A DNA stretch of 64,000 nucleotides from Peptococcaceae bacterium BRH_c4a (GCA_000961585.1 LADN01000023.1:62001-126000), one strand, 5' to 3'. Positions 16,563 to 26,502 are shown, numbered from the stretch's first letter. Made by a program: numbers and translations. The notes: generated from the sequence alone by a model not told the origin.

Positions 16563-17891
16563 TTAACATCCCTCCTCTCCTTCGGAAAGACTATCCAGAT
16601 AATTTAAGTAGTCTTTATTGTCAGGTGAAACCGTATCCCTGGGAGAGCCAAACTCCCGCCATACCGACAGACCGCCCTTACTTGCCTTGTCTCCAAAAAG
16701 TTGACCAAAGGGAAAGGGGGCCTTCCCTCGCCCTTCCAGGCTAGCTTTTAATTCATTCAAAAACATAGTTTTTATCTCAAACCGGCCGTCTTCCGGAGGG
16801 AGCCAGCCCCAGATGCGAAACTCCCACTGACCGTTATTTACCGGGTAGGCGCAGGAAACGTTGACCTTTGCGGCATTTTTGTTTATCGATTTTTCTTTTG
16901 GAAATGATTTTCGGCAATATCCACAAAAATAATTTCTGGCATTTCTGTTATCTTCTCTGACAGTGCCATAACATGAGGGACACAACGTTTTTGTTGAGCC
17001 AAATAACCAGTTGGCTACATTTTGCTCGAAATTTTGATCGCCTTTTTCCCACAAAACCTTTCCGCCACCGTAGCGCAGCCAGTTTTTCACCGCGGGAGCT
17101 ATGGGGACCGAGCCGGATTCTATCCAGTTATTCATCCTAAGATCTTCCGACCAACCCCGGTAATAATCGTTTTGATCTCTTTTTCCCCGTTCTCTAATTC
17201 CATCCACTTCCTCCCACCAGTTATTCCCTGTGGAAAGGCGTATTTTCGTAAAAAACATCTCTTTTAAATTTGGCATAGCAAAACTATTGGCTTCTTCCCG
17301 GATTTTAAAACCGGAAGGCAACATAGTTTTGAGCGCCGTCAATTGATTAAAAAACGCTGTTGCCTCCACTTTCAACTCCGCTTGTCCAATGATGTCCGTT
17401 ACACCGTAGCCATGCTGGGTCCTGGCGCCGAGGCAGCCCCAGCGGGTTGCAACCAAAAGCGGCAACATAATTAAAACTGGATCAAAATAAGCCTTGTAAG
17501 GAATGACAGATAAGTCTATTTCTCCCCAAAGTCCACTGCCCAAGCGCCAGCCGTTTGTCCTCCCCCTGGGGACAATATTGATTGGCGGGCCGTTAAAAAC
17601 ACTCTTGCCGCCGGCAAGCCGGATCTTAAAAGCGCGCTGCCAGCCGGTGGCGCCAAAGAGAAGGCAGCCCGGGCAGTAAAAATAAATCTCTTTTTTTTGC
17701 TGTTCCATTTTTTCGGGACATCGCCCGTCCGAAACAGGATCGCAAACAAAAGTTTTTTCCAGCCCCAACATCAGCGCCTCAGTCCACCAGCGCAGGGATC
17801 CCATAAAGCCCGAAGCCCTGACGATATCGCTCCTGGTGTCGATATCACCTGTCCAAAGCGGGGTTTTAAGTTTCAGTTTTATGGTTTCCAT
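16563..17891 (-). CDS. cmr1: Type III-B subunit Cmr1 (Cas7 group) with extra zinc-finger segment
   Basis: 442 residues. The start LKLKTPLWTGDIDTRSD, the motif GFMGSLRWWTEAL (28-40), CPGCLLFGATGW (73-84) and LGARTQHGYG (154-163) are diagnostic for Cmr1, the subunit at the 3' end of the crRNA that helps bind target RNA. A CPSCYG ... FCGYCRKSF segment at about residues 305-330 forms a four-cysteine zinc finger that appears to be an insertion. It is the first Cmr gene, 66 bp after pglX, and starts the embedded cassette. Confidence 0.88.
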   Translation of the reverse strand: METIKLKLKTPLWTGDIDTRSDIVRASGFMGSLRWWTEALMLGLEKTFVCDPVSDGRCPEKMEQQKKEIYFYCPGCLLFGATGWQRAFKIRLAGGKSVFNGPPINIVPRGRTNGWRLGSGLWGEIDLSVIPYKAYFDPVLIMLPLLVATRWGCLGARTQHGYGVTDIIGQAELKVEATAFFNQLTALKTMLPSGFKIREEANSFAMPNLKEMFFTKIRLSTGNNWWEEVDGIRERGKRDQNDYYRGWSEDLRMNNWIESGSVPIAPAVKNWLRYGGGKVLWEKGDQNFEQNVANWLFGSTKTLCPSCYGTVREDNRNARNYFCGYCRKSFPKEKSINKNAAKVNVSCAYPVNNGQWEFRIWGWLPPEDGRFEIKTMFLNELKASLEGRGKAPFPFGQLFGDKASKGGLSVWREFGSPRDTVSPDNKDYLNYLDSLSEGEEGC

Positions 17892-17957
17892 TTAAATTTC
17901 GTCACCTCTCCCCTCAAGCCTTTTCCTGCTTCACCGATGCAAAATATTTACACTCCC

Positions 17958-20900
17958 TCAAATCTTTGCCAGCAAATCCATCTTCACAGTTTTGCCATTG
18001 TCCTTCGGCACTTCGACGCCTTGGAATTTCGCGTAGTTCACCGTCACACCGTCGTCAAGGTCAAGCTCAATAGCCTGATGCGCGATGTGTGCCACCACCT
18101 GATCATATATCCGGCACTCTTCGATCCGCTTTTGCAGGGTTTCGATTTCCTTGCGGTAGGCCGCCTTTTCCCGGGCGTTTTCGGTGATGCCGGAAAGCAT
18201 CTCCAGCCGCCCGATCTCCGACTCGTACTTGCGCTGGAGCGGATGCAGGTAATCGGTGCGCACGCGCGCCACGGTAAACTTATCGTAGCGGTGCAGGTAG
18301 ATGAGCGCCTTGAAGCCGTCCTTCTTGCCGCTGTCAAACAGCCAGTAGATGGGCCGTTTCTGGTATGTCTTTACATGATCCTTGTAGAAGTCGTTCAGGA
18401 AATAGCGTCGGATTTTCTCCTTAGACGATCTGCCGCCATTGGGGTACAGAGCATCGGCGATGAAATTTAAGTTTTCATCCAGGGTAGCATCACCATACAC
18501 CACTCGGACAAAGTCCACAAACCGCACCACGATGTCGTCATCGAAGTAGTCGCTTGCGCCGATGGGGAGGACGGCGTCGCATGCGACGCCGTAGTGGGCA
18601 GTGGTTAGTGGGCAGTGGGCAGTTTCCTTTTTTGCCAAACAATCAGTTCTTGATAACTCTGCACACCCATATTCCCGCAAAACCCCCTTCAGATAATACC
18701 GCCCACTAACCACTGCCCACTGCCCACTAAATTCGCCTCCGGCGAATTGCAGCCCCGGCTCGTCCAGACTATACCGCCCGAACATGCAACCCACGGCGTA
18801 GGAGATAAAGCTGCGGATGTCCCGCGAGAGATCGGCCTTGCGGATGGTCACGTCCTTGTCCTCGACCTCCGGGGTCAGTTCGTCCTGAAGGCCGTAGATT
18901 TCGATAAAGATTCGGTTAAGTTCTTCTTCATTGGCTTTAAGTTTGGCAAACTGGTCTTTGGTTAATAGTTCCCACTCTTTGAAAGCTGATGAAATCATAC
19001 TTTTTGATTTTGCGTCGCCCCAAGCACAAACACCGGCCATTTTGAAGCCAACTAGTGGATGCACTCGGAAATTCCATGAGATTTCAAAACTATCCCAATC
19101 AGTACGAGAAATTAAAATATTTTCATGCACCAACTCACAAATTCTATTATTATCAGAAATGATTAATGGTTGGGATATTATATCAGTTATATTTGTGTTA
19201 ATTGTTGGGTTTAATAGTTTAACGATTTTGTCTGCAATTGGTGTATTGAGGTAGCCTAACACATAAGCAGTAAGGTTCTCATCATCGAAAAAGATAGACG
19301 GGGCAGCAAGATTAAAAGTTGAGTCATTTTCGAGAATTCTTGCAGCAAACTTATCACCTCCTGCGATCAACGTCCAGCATATCCCCGTACGAAACCATAT
19401 ATATTCTGGAGCGATCCTTGCAACATGATCTGATCGATAGTGCTGCCGAGCTGATTCCGACCAGTCTATCAATGTATCAACATTTCCAAACCATCTGCGA
19501 TAGGAGCCTCCCTTTGCATGAAACACCCACTTTTTTTCTTTGCCAACCTTAGTTGTATCTACTTCCCATAATAACCGTAGAAATTTGTCATTATTACCTG
19601 TTTTAGTCTGACCATCTGAAATCGCATATTTAGATATCTTTTCATGAGTAAAAACCTCACTTAACGCATTGCTAACCCAATACGCTATAGGCATACCAGG
19701 TATCTTCTCGAAATTTTTCTGCTTAGTGATAAACCTATCTACACCCAGTAAAAAAGCTTCTTCTTTGGCTACTTGACTTGGATAATTAACCAGTCGTACA
19801 TAAGTCGCTTTATATTCAAAAATGTTGTTATTACGCAAAACAAAGGCGGTTGTCTGAACAACTTCGCCGCTGATTTCTTCAAATGCTCTTGCACCCAAAT
19901 GAGCCATACTGACAATATCCCTAAGCAATATCTTGTCTCGTAGCTTTACATAGCTGGACAAGAACATCCATGCGTGTTGAGTAATCATAGCCTGAAAACC
20001 ATTTGGATTAAGCATTTGGCCGCACTTCTCGATTAACACAGCAAATAAATCGCTCTTACTATCAGGATAATTCTGCTTAACATACTCCGACAGCTTACCA
20101 CCCATACCTCCTGACCCCATATACGGGGGATTGGTCACCACAACATCATACATATGGGTCATGATCTCCGCAACGGACAAAACCTCAAGCAGGTTCCGCT
20201 CGGTCTGGTCAATACCTGCGGAGTAAATATCCAACTGCCCAAATAGAACATCATTCACAAAGCGCCGGAGCCGGTCATAATCCAGCGCCCGGTTGATTTT
20301 GAGAATGGAGCCGTATTCCCGGGCGTCAGCAAACAGTCTCATGAGATAAGTAAGGTCGTCTCTGCATTGCTGCTGCTCGGCCTCGCTCATGCCGTGGCCC
20401 ATATAGTCCAGATGATGCCGCCGGGCTCCATCGGATTCGATCACGGCGTGGACATGGGGCTGGGGAATGCTTTCCTGCCGGAAAAAACGGCGGTTATAGC
20501 TGCGCGCCTTCATCATCAGCGCGAAGTAGGCAAGCTGCGCCGCCCGCCCGTCAATGTCCAGCCCATAGAGGTTGTGTTGCAGAATCAGGTTCGGTATATC
20601 GCGGGTGGCATAGCCCAAATGCTCATACGCCTGATACAGCACGTCGAAGGCATAAACGAGGATATGCCCGCTGCCCATGCAGGGGTCGATGATTTTCACA
20701 TTTTCAATGCTAAATACAGTGGGCAGTGAGCAGTGATTAGTGAGCAGTTGTTGGCGCACTTCATCTGTTTGCTCCGCTTCTTCAATGTAATACTTCCAAC
20801 CGGCTTTAAGCTTTTCAATACTGCCCACTGTCCACTGCCCACTGCTCACTATAACTCGCCCCAGCGAGTTTTCCACCATGTACCGGACAATCCACTCCGG

Positions 20901-21665
20901 CGTGAAAAGCTGGGTGGCGGCGGGTATGGTTTCCTTGTTGATCTTGATATTTTTTTTCAGGCCAGCAAAAACCTCGTCTTTTTTTTCGGAGATGTAATAC
21001 TGGTACAGCCAGCCGATAATCTGCACTTGATCGCGGAAATTGTCCTCGTCGATGGAGTGGACAAGATCATGCGCGATACCGCCCTTCCGGTACAGGGCGT
21101 CGGGCAAAAGCAGCTCGGTATAGTCGTCAATCTTCTCAAACATCCCCGGCAGGATGTCTGACAGGGCGTTGCATTGGGAAATCAGGATATACTTGTACAG
21201 CTTTTCGGATGCGTCGATACCGGTGGCGGCGCGGTATTCGGCGATTTTGTCCTGATTGACATAGGGAAGCCGTTCGGCCTCGCACATAGCGTCCGGCTCG
21301 GCGCGGCCTTCGTCCCGGCTTGAAAGGATGCGGATACCGGAAGGCAGGTAGTCGTTTACTTCCATGAAACGCAGGGCAATCAGGCGGTTAAACCATGTGT
21401 AGGCTACTTCCTCCATCACATGCTGATACGCCTTTTCGTTGTCCAGCTCATTGCCCAATAAAGCCAGATACGCGCAAAGCCGCCCGCGCGCCCACGATTG
21501 TTCGGGCGTCATAAAGATACCGTCGCTGCGCAGTTTATGATACGCCTCATCGGGGGGCAATGCGCCGTCTTCATAAATATACAACTGATAAGCCTTCTGC
21601 CGGACAGCCTCGATGAGCTTCCGGCGCGCCGCCACAGCGTAGTTTTTGATTACTGTCTTATCCAT
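17958..21665 (-). CDS. pglX: BREX adenine methyltransferase PglX, with embedded inverted heptad repeats
   Basis: 1235 residues, the usual PglX length. The SAM-binding motif DPCMGSGHILVYAFDVL lies at about residues 320-336 and the catalytic NPPY motif VVTNPPYMG at about 507-515. PglX methylates a non-palindromic 6-mer on host DNA and is needed for exclusion. Two regions read as translated repeat DNA rather than normal protein: about residues 271-317 (SSGQWTVGS ... LLTNHCSLPTV) and 978-1025 (SGQWAVVSG ... TAHCPLTTAHY). Both keep the frame open. The gene starts 33 bp after brxC; the next gene downstream is cmr1, not pglZ. Confidence 0.9.
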   Translation of the reverse strand: MDKTVIKNYAVAARRKLIEAVRQKAYQLYIYEDGALPPDEAYHKLRSDGIFMTPEQSWARGRLCAYLALLGNELDNEKAYQHVMEEVAYTWFNRLIALRFMEVNDYLPSGIRILSSRDEGRAEPDAMCEAERLPYVNQDKIAEYRAATGIDASEKLYKYILISQCNALSDILPGMFEKIDDYTELLLPDALYRKGGIAHDLVHSIDEDNFRDQVQIIGWLYQYYISEKKDEVFAGLKKNIKINKETIPAATQLFTPEWIVRYMVENSLGRVIVSSGQWTVGSIEKLKAGWKYYIEEAEQTDEVRQQLLTNHCSLPTVFSIENVKIIDPCMGSGHILVYAFDVLYQAYEHLGYATRDIPNLILQHNLYGLDIDGRAAQLAYFALMMKARSYNRRFFRQESIPQPHVHAVIESDGARRHHLDYMGHGMSEAEQQQCRDDLTYLMRLFADAREYGSILKINRALDYDRLRRFVNDVLFGQLDIYSAGIDQTERNLLEVLSVAEIMTHMYDVVVTNPPYMGSGGMGGKLSEYVKQNYPDSKSDLFAVLIEKCGQMLNPNGFQAMITQHAWMFLSSYVKLRDKILLRDIVSMAHLGARAFEEISGEVVQTTAFVLRNNNIFEYKATYVRLVNYPSQVAKEEAFLLGVDRFITKQKNFEKIPGMPIAYWVSNALSEVFTHEKISKYAISDGQTKTGNNDKFLRLLWEVDTTKVGKEKKWVFHAKGGSYRRWFGNVDTLIDWSESARQHYRSDHVARIAPEYIWFRTGICWTLIAGGDKFAARILENDSTFNLAAPSIFFDDENLTAYVLGYLNTPIADKIVKLLNPTINTNITDIISQPLIISDNNRICELVHENILISRTDWDSFEISWNFRVHPLVGFKMAGVCAWGDAKSKSMISSAFKEWELLTKDQFAKLKANEEELNRIFIEIYGLQDELTPEVEDKDVTIRKADLSRDIRSFISYAVGCMFGRYSLDEPGLQFAGGEFSGQWAVVSGRYYLKGVLREYGCAELSRTDCLAKKETAHCPLTTAHYGVACDAVLPIGASDYFDDDIVVRFVDFVRVVYGDATLDENLNFIADALYPNGGRSSKEKIRRYFLNDFYKDHVKTYQKRPIYWLFDSGKKDGFKALIYLHRYDKFTVARVRTDYLHPLQRKYESEIGRLEMLSGITENAREKAAYRKEIETLQKRIEECRIYDQVVAHIAHQAIELDLDDGVTVNYAKFQGVEVPKDNGKTVKMDLLAKI
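18590..18732. repeat. Inverted GTGGGCA heptad repeat pair A inside pglX
   Basis: The left arm (18591-18622) is built of GTGGGCA/GTGGTTA heptads and the right arm (18698-18728) of the complementary TGCCCAC units, about 75 bp apart. The arms could form a stem of about 30 bp. Translated in frame in PglX. Confidence 0.75.
20716..20853. repeat. Inverted GTGGGCA heptad repeat pair B inside pglX
   Basis: The left arm (20716-20750) carries AGTGGGCAGTGAGCAGTG units and the right arm (20820-20853) the complementary CACTGCCCACTG units. The 70 bp between them encode normal PglX sequence (KAGWKYYIEEAEQ), so the arms look like separate, oppositely oriented insertions. The pair is related in sequence to pair A. 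Confidence 0.75.
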
Positions 21666-21698
21666 ACCATACCAACCTCTCGTGCGCCCTTGGGTGGA

Positions 21699-24600
21699 CT
21701 ATATTATTTTTATCGTGGTGTTTTCTTCAAGCTGATCTTCCAGTTTCGCGCGCAAATGGTCCAGCAGCTTATCAATATCGTCCTTGCTGGATACCTGAGT
21801 CGTCCCATGGAACAGCGTTTTCAGGCTCACGGTCTTAGTCTTACGGGCGGGCGCCGGGGGAATTGCATCTTCTCCGGCGCATGCCTGCCGGGCCGCAATG
21901 CGTGCTTCTTCCTCGTCAAAGCTCTGGATAAACCGCTGCTTCATGCGGTCGCTCTCCGTGCGCATGGCAATGGCCTCATAGATGTTGTTGGCATGGGAGA
22001 GCCTTTTCAGCAGCGCCGCGAAATCCGCGCGCACTTTATCCGAGAAGCTTTCTTTGCAGGAGCGGCGCTCCAGATCGGAAAGGGCAGCCGCCCTGTCCGC
22101 TTCGATATCCACGCGAATGGGCTTGCATTCTTCCTCTAAAAGATTGACAAAGCAGGTCATAAACTGATCCATCAGTTCCGGCAGTTTATGGATTTCAGAG
22201 TATGGCGACGGCAACCTGGTAATATGTTCTATGGCCTCTACCAGTTTGATGGTCTCGGGATCAAGCACATAGGAGCGGTTGCCTTCATAAATCGTCAACA
22301 TTTGCAGAGCTTTATCAAAAATTACCTTCTGATTTTTGATAAATTTCTTGATGTCCTGCACATCTTCCTCATAATCCAGCAGGGCGTCCTTTTCATCGGA
22401 GAGGAAATCATAAAACGCCTTAATATCTTTGATGCGCTCGATTTCCTCAAAGAGCTTCTTACCGCTTTCCAGCACAGCTTTGCCGGGATACCTGGCATTT
22501 TTGCCATATTCATCGAGTAATTGTTTAATGCCGGGATTTTCAGGATCGTGTCTTGTTAGCTCGGCGGAAGCAAGCTCTTTAATGCGATCCATAAGGCCGT
22601 CTTCATCGTTCGGCACATCGCTTCTGCCAAATACGTCCTTGGCAAGGTTTTTGGCGTTTGCGATCAGCACGGGGGAGATTTTTACGCGCGTTCTTATCAA
22701 AATACGTTCCAGATACTCTCTCTTTGTCACATAGTTGATCACATTCACGTCGGTTCCGGCAATATTTTCGCCGCCCAGTTCCAACCGGATTTCCTGCTTT
22801 TTGAACAGCGTCAGAACAATGCCGGCAATATCCATGTCCTTCCAGCCGTAAGGGATCTTACCTAAGATGTCAATCAGGCTGCGCATGGTGATCGGTATGT
22901 TTTTGTAGGAACTGCGGGTAATGACGTCCGACATTTCGGTGACGGCAAGGTGATTGGGTGCGGTTGGCTCCAGGCCTTCAAGCGTAATCTGCGTGTCTTT
23001 TGCGGTGAGGATTTCGCGCAGGCTGTCGCTCGTATAAAAGGGCTTCGTGATATAGCTCTGCTTGGTGTAAATACCTTCCACCAATGCCTTGAAGGCATCG
23101 TTAATCCTCTCGGAAGGCTGTTTTTCCTTAATGTCAAGCTTATTGCCGTACACATAGATATCGGCTCTTTTAAGAGCCTCAATGATCAGCTCTCGGCATC
23201 TGTCTGCACGCTGTTTGCCCTCGCGGGCTTTGGTTGTTTTGATATTCTCCACAACATCCGTTGATGTATTACCGGCATTACGGCGAATATAGGTCTCTAT
23301 TTGCAGAGCCTGTTCCATTTCTTCGATAAACGCCATGTCGGAGGGAAGCGTAACAATGACATTGCGTTCTCGCATGGACATTGTCTTCAACTCTATCTCG
23401 ATCGCGCTGCCAAGAGCGTACATGGGCGTCAATACGCGGATACCGATTTCCTCTTTTTGCGCACCGCGCGGCCTGTCGTCAATAATGGTGTTGAAAGAGA
23501 AATCGTAGCGGTCGTTGTAGCGATATTTCTTGTTGAGGCCGAATAATGCTGAAAAGATGTCGTCGCCAACCTTTTCGATGATTTCGCTGGTATCAATCTT
23601 AATTTCACGGATTTCACGGTTGATGTCCTGTTCCTCGTTGGTCAGGAAGATGAACTGGTCGCCGTTTTTGATGATCAGCTTCTGTTCCTCCAAACGGCGA
23701 AGCGAAGCATCTGCCTTTTTTTTCGCTTCGATCTTGTCCTGATCGATATTTTGCAGCATGATGGTGGTGATGTTTTCAAGATTCGCAGGCAGCACATTGG
23801 ATATGTATTTCACCATAAACAGAACTTTGAGTACTTCCACATCGTAGGGCTGTAAGGCTCCATCTGACCTTTCGGCGCTCTCTGCCGCCTTGATAATAAC
23901 AGCTCTGATATTATGATCTAAAAAGGTCTCGATGGTTTTATAAAACGCATTAAAGGGAATCAGGAGCCCATCTTCAAAACTTCTAAATTGCAAGGCCGCC
24001 TCCTGAAAGGCGTTGAGCAGCGATCGCTCCCCTTCCGATAGATGCTTGCCGGATGCGCCATGTGTGCGTATACCCGTGAAGACCGCCTGCAACAAGTTAA
24101 ATTGATACGAGATAAATGGATATACATCCACAAAATCTTCGGGAGAGCTGTACAGCTTCTTTTCCGGCGTATCCGGGGAAAAGGTGATCAGATTTTTTAG
24201 AATGGCTGCTTTATCGGCATACAAAAGGCGCAGCTTGTCCGCCGCCGTATCGGTTTTGGCAAGAAGTCTTTTCTTAATGACCTCATCCACATTTGCGGAG
24301 GATAGGGAAAGCCTCGTGTCAAAACGGCCAATGATTTTAGAGAAGTTATCTCTGTCCACCTTGGTTATTGAATCGATATCCTGCTGGCTAGTGGCAATTA
24401 CCCAAGCCTGCCCGCCGCATTCCGTGCCCAGGTTCTCGACAACGGTCTGTAAATTGAGCATCAAGCCGCTGTCACTGCCGATGTATTGCCCGATCTCGTC
24501 ACATAGAAAAATAACGAAATGCTTTTTGCCGATCGCCTTTGACTTCGCTTCAATGTATTCGCATACCCGCCTTGCAAAAGTGTTGATATCCAAAGAATAG

Positions 24601-25295
24601 TTGCCCTCGGATTTGCTATACCAGCTCCGCGCGGCGTCTACGCTCATTTTAGTCGTATCGGCAAGCGCCTGCACGATATTATCTTCTTCAAAATAGAAAT
24701 CCTCACGGGCATTTTCCCATTCATTGCCCGAAAGCTCTTTGAAGCGGGCGCGGAAGCTGTCGTAGACGCCGTCCTTGCTCATTTGCCGCTCCAGATCGGC
24801 AATCCAGGGCATACTGCCGCAAAAGCCCTGCATTTTATTGAAGACCTTCATGAACACCTTGACAATAGCGTCTTTATTTGTCTTGGAATCGGAGTCGGCC
24901 TCCGCGTCAATGTTAAACAGAATGACATCTGCACTGGTATTTGACGCCACCTGCATATCCGCCATAATCCGGCTGTCGGCTATCTTGCCTTCAAAGAAGC
25001 CGATGGCCTTCTTACCGTCGTACGTCTTATTTGAAAGAAGATAAGAAAGAATCTTGAGGAAATGTGATTTGCCGCTGCCAAAGAAGCCGGAAATCCAGAC
25101 GCCCATCTTATCGGTACGAATCGTCGTTCCTTTGCGATAACTCTCAAAGAATTCATCAAAATAGCGGTTTAACTCCTTGGTGACGACATACTCATCCAGT
25201 TCCTCCGTGATCATTTCAGTTGAATCCTGTCCGATCTTTACGACGCCCTGGATTTGTCTGGCGATGTCCTTTTTAAACATGTCTCGAATTATCAT
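21699..25295 (-). CDS. brxC: BREX ATPase BrxC
   Basis: 1198 residues from the ATG at 25295, chosen over the TTG at 25316 because AGGAG sits 7 bp upstream of it and the peptide then begins MIIRDMFKKDIARQIQG like other BrxC proteins. Walker A GFFGSGKS lies at residues 70-77 and a Walker B-like FVIFLCDEIGQYI follows around 265-280. BrxC is a very large P-loop protein essential for BREX methylation and exclusion. About 10 bp follow brxB and 33 bp precede pglX. Confidence 0.93.
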   Translation of the reverse strand: MIIRDMFKKDIARQIQGVVKIGQDSTEMITEELDEYVVTKELNRYFDEFFESYRKGTTIRTDKMGVWISGFFGSGKSHFLKILSYLLSNKTYDGKKAIGFFEGKIADSRIMADMQVASNTSADVILFNIDAEADSDSKTNKDAIVKVFMKVFNKMQGFCGSMPWIADLERQMSKDGVYDSFRARFKELSGNEWENAREDFYFEEDNIVQALADTTKMSVDAARSWYSKSEGNYSLDINTFARRVCEYIEAKSKAIGKKHFVIFLCDEIGQYIGSDSGLMLNLQTVVENLGTECGGQAWVIATSQQDIDSITKVDRDNFSKIIGRFDTRLSLSSANVDEVIKKRLLAKTDTAADKLRLLYADKAAILKNLITFSPDTPEKKLYSSPEDFVDVYPFISYQFNLLQAVFTGIRTHGASGKHLSEGERSLLNAFQEAALQFRSFEDGLLIPFNAFYKTIETFLDHNIRAVIIKAAESAERSDGALQPYDVEVLKVLFMVKYISNVLPANLENITTIMLQNIDQDKIEAKKKADASLRRLEEQKLIIKNGDQFIFLTNEEQDINREIREIKIDTSEIIEKVGDDIFSALFGLNKKYRYNDRYDFSFNTIIDDRPRGAQKEEIGIRVLTPMYALGSAIEIELKTMSMRERNVIVTLPSDMAFIEEMEQALQIETYIRRNAGNTSTDVVENIKTTKAREGKQRADRCRELIIEALKRADIYVYGNKLDIKEKQPSERINDAFKALVEGIYTKQSYITKPFYTSDSLREILTAKDTQITLEGLEPTAPNHLAVTEMSDVITRSSYKNIPITMRSLIDILGKIPYGWKDMDIAGIVLTLFKKQEIRLELGGENIAGTDVNVINYVTKREYLERILIRTRVKISPVLIANAKNLAKDVFGRSDVPNDEDGLMDRIKELASAELTRHDPENPGIKQLLDEYGKNARYPGKAVLESGKKLFEEIERIKDIKAFYDFLSDEKDALLDYEEDVQDIKKFIKNQKVIFDKALQMLTIYEGNRSYVLDPETIKLVEAIEHITRLPSPYSEIHKLPELMDQFMTCFVNLLEEECKPIRVDIEADRAAALSDLERRSCKESFSDKVRADFAALLKRLSHANNIYEAIAMRTESDRMKQRFIQSFDEEEARIAARQACAGEDAIPPAPARKTKTVSLKTLFHGTTQVSSKDDIDKLLDHLRAKLEDQLEENTTIKII

Positions 25296-25305
25296 CTCGC
25301 TTCTC

Positions 25306-25887
25306 CTATCTTTCAATTAACTTGAAGGCCCGGTAATAGTTATCGTCTGTAATTTCTCCAAACAACCGGAGCTCGTTTGTATAGTCACCGGGAAAAAACA
25401 TAACCAGAGGATTTCTGTCAATTTTGCTGTGCAAGTTGTTGAGTACGGTGTGAGATCGAATAATAGGCCACGCCTTTCCCACGCCGGTTAAAAAAATGAT
25501 ATCCCTTTCGGGCACGATGCTCTCCGTAATTTTTCCAACAATCAAGTCTCCGTCAAGGGTCAGCCGCAGCGTTTTCTTTATGGGATTGATGATAGCATGG
25601 CTGGTCTTGGCCTGCTCCATCTGCATAACTTTGTCGAGATAATTCTTTTCGCACAGAACGTTCAGAATTAGCTTATATAAATCAAACTGGACAATGCGCA
25701 CATCATCATACTGGTTATTGATTCGCTGCTCCAGATACGAAACGTGGGCGCGAACTGCCATTTCATCTGCCGGATCGTAGTCAAAGATCCAAAAATTGAT
25801 TTCGTTGGCCATGCCGCGTCCCGTGCGAAAACTCTTATCTAATATCTTCGGCTCAATCAGATCAAGCCGTTTGTTAAGTGTCATCAT
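25306..25887 (-). CDS. brxB: BREX protein BrxB (DUF1788)
   Basis: 193 residues matching the DUF1788 pattern: an RTGRGMANEINFWIFDYDP segment near the N-terminus, FLTGVGKAWPIIRSH and a C-terminal MFFPGDYTNELRLFG. BrxB is required for BREX in characterised systems but its biochemical role is unclear. It starts 3 bp after the brxA stop. Confidence 0.93.
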   Translation of the reverse strand: MMTLNKRLDLIEPKILDKSFRTGRGMANEINFWIFDYDPADEMAVRAHVSYLEQRINNQYDDVRIVQFDLYKLILNVLCEKNYLDKVMQMEQAKTSHAIINPIKKTLRLTLDGDLIVGKITESIVPERDIIFLTGVGKAWPIIRSHTVLNNLHSKIDRNPLVMFFPGDYTNELRLFGEITDDNYYRAFKLIER

Positions 25888-25890
25888 CCG

Positions 25891-26493
25891 CTAAACCTCC
25901 AGGAGCATGGCTTCTGTAAATATTTCGTTTTCGCCACCTGCCAAATTGTATATTTGTTGGTCACAGATAGGCTTTTGTATGAGCAGCGACTTTCCACTTC
26001 GTTTCGCCAGCCCGGCTTCGCAAAGAATATTTTTGTAGGTATTCCGTATGCGCACAAGATTATTCGATGTCCATCCTGACACAGTGTCGCTGCTTTGTGC
26101 CTTACGTTCAATAAAATCAAAAAAGTCTTTATCGCTTATTTCCATCTGTCCGGTCTGGAATTTATCCGCATAAACCTCACGCATAAATTCAAACAGCAAA
26201 CGGTCAGACTTAATCAGGGCGAGAAAGGCAATAAGCTTCGCATCGTCATCTCGCCCAGCCGCTAAAATGCGCAGGAGCGGCATGTCGATGGTCCCCAGAC
26301 GATTGAGCATCCTAAGCGGCAAATTGCGGCGTCTTTTTTCTTTATCAAGCTGATAAATGTTTGATTCCATAGATAATTTTATGATGTCGCCCCGCGTATT
26401 TCCTTCACATAGTAGCTGAGCAGTTCTGCGCATTTCTGCAAATAAGAAGGGCATATCCTTAATTGAGGATGTGTACGGTAATTTCCAAGCCAT
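25891..26493 (-). CDS. brxA: BREX protein BrxA (DUF1819)
   Basis: 200 residues with the DUF1819 hallmarks LPYTSSIKDMPFL near the start and RRTAQLLCEG. BrxA is a small DNA-binding protein with fold similarity to NusB-like helical domains. It is the first structural gene of the operon and follows the small XRE regulator by 9 bp. Confidence 0.92.
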   Translation of the reverse strand: MAWKLPYTSSIKDMPFLFAEMRRTAQLLCEGNTRGDIIKLSMESNIYQLDKEKRRRNLPLRMLNRLGTIDMPLLRILAAGRDDDAKLIAFLALIKSDRLLFEFMREVYADKFQTGQMEISDKDFFDFIERKAQSSDTVSGWTSNNLVRIRNTYKNILCEAGLAKRSGKSLLIQKPICDQQIYNLAGGENEIFTEAMLLEV

Positions 26494-26502
26494 AGCAACA
26501 TC

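Noticed and set aside
9952-17891. A stand-alone CRISPR-Cas locus with adaptation genes
   Set aside because: No cas1, cas2, cas6 or repeats anywhere between the BREX genes or in the rest of the window.
18590-18732. CRISPR array
   Set aside because: The GTGGGCA units are 7 bp, abut each other and are arranged as inverted arms; there are no spacers.
20367-21161. Plus-strand open frames of 120-142 codons opposite pglX
   Set aside because: No family motifs and no ribosome binding sites; they mirror the coding strand of a recognised gene.
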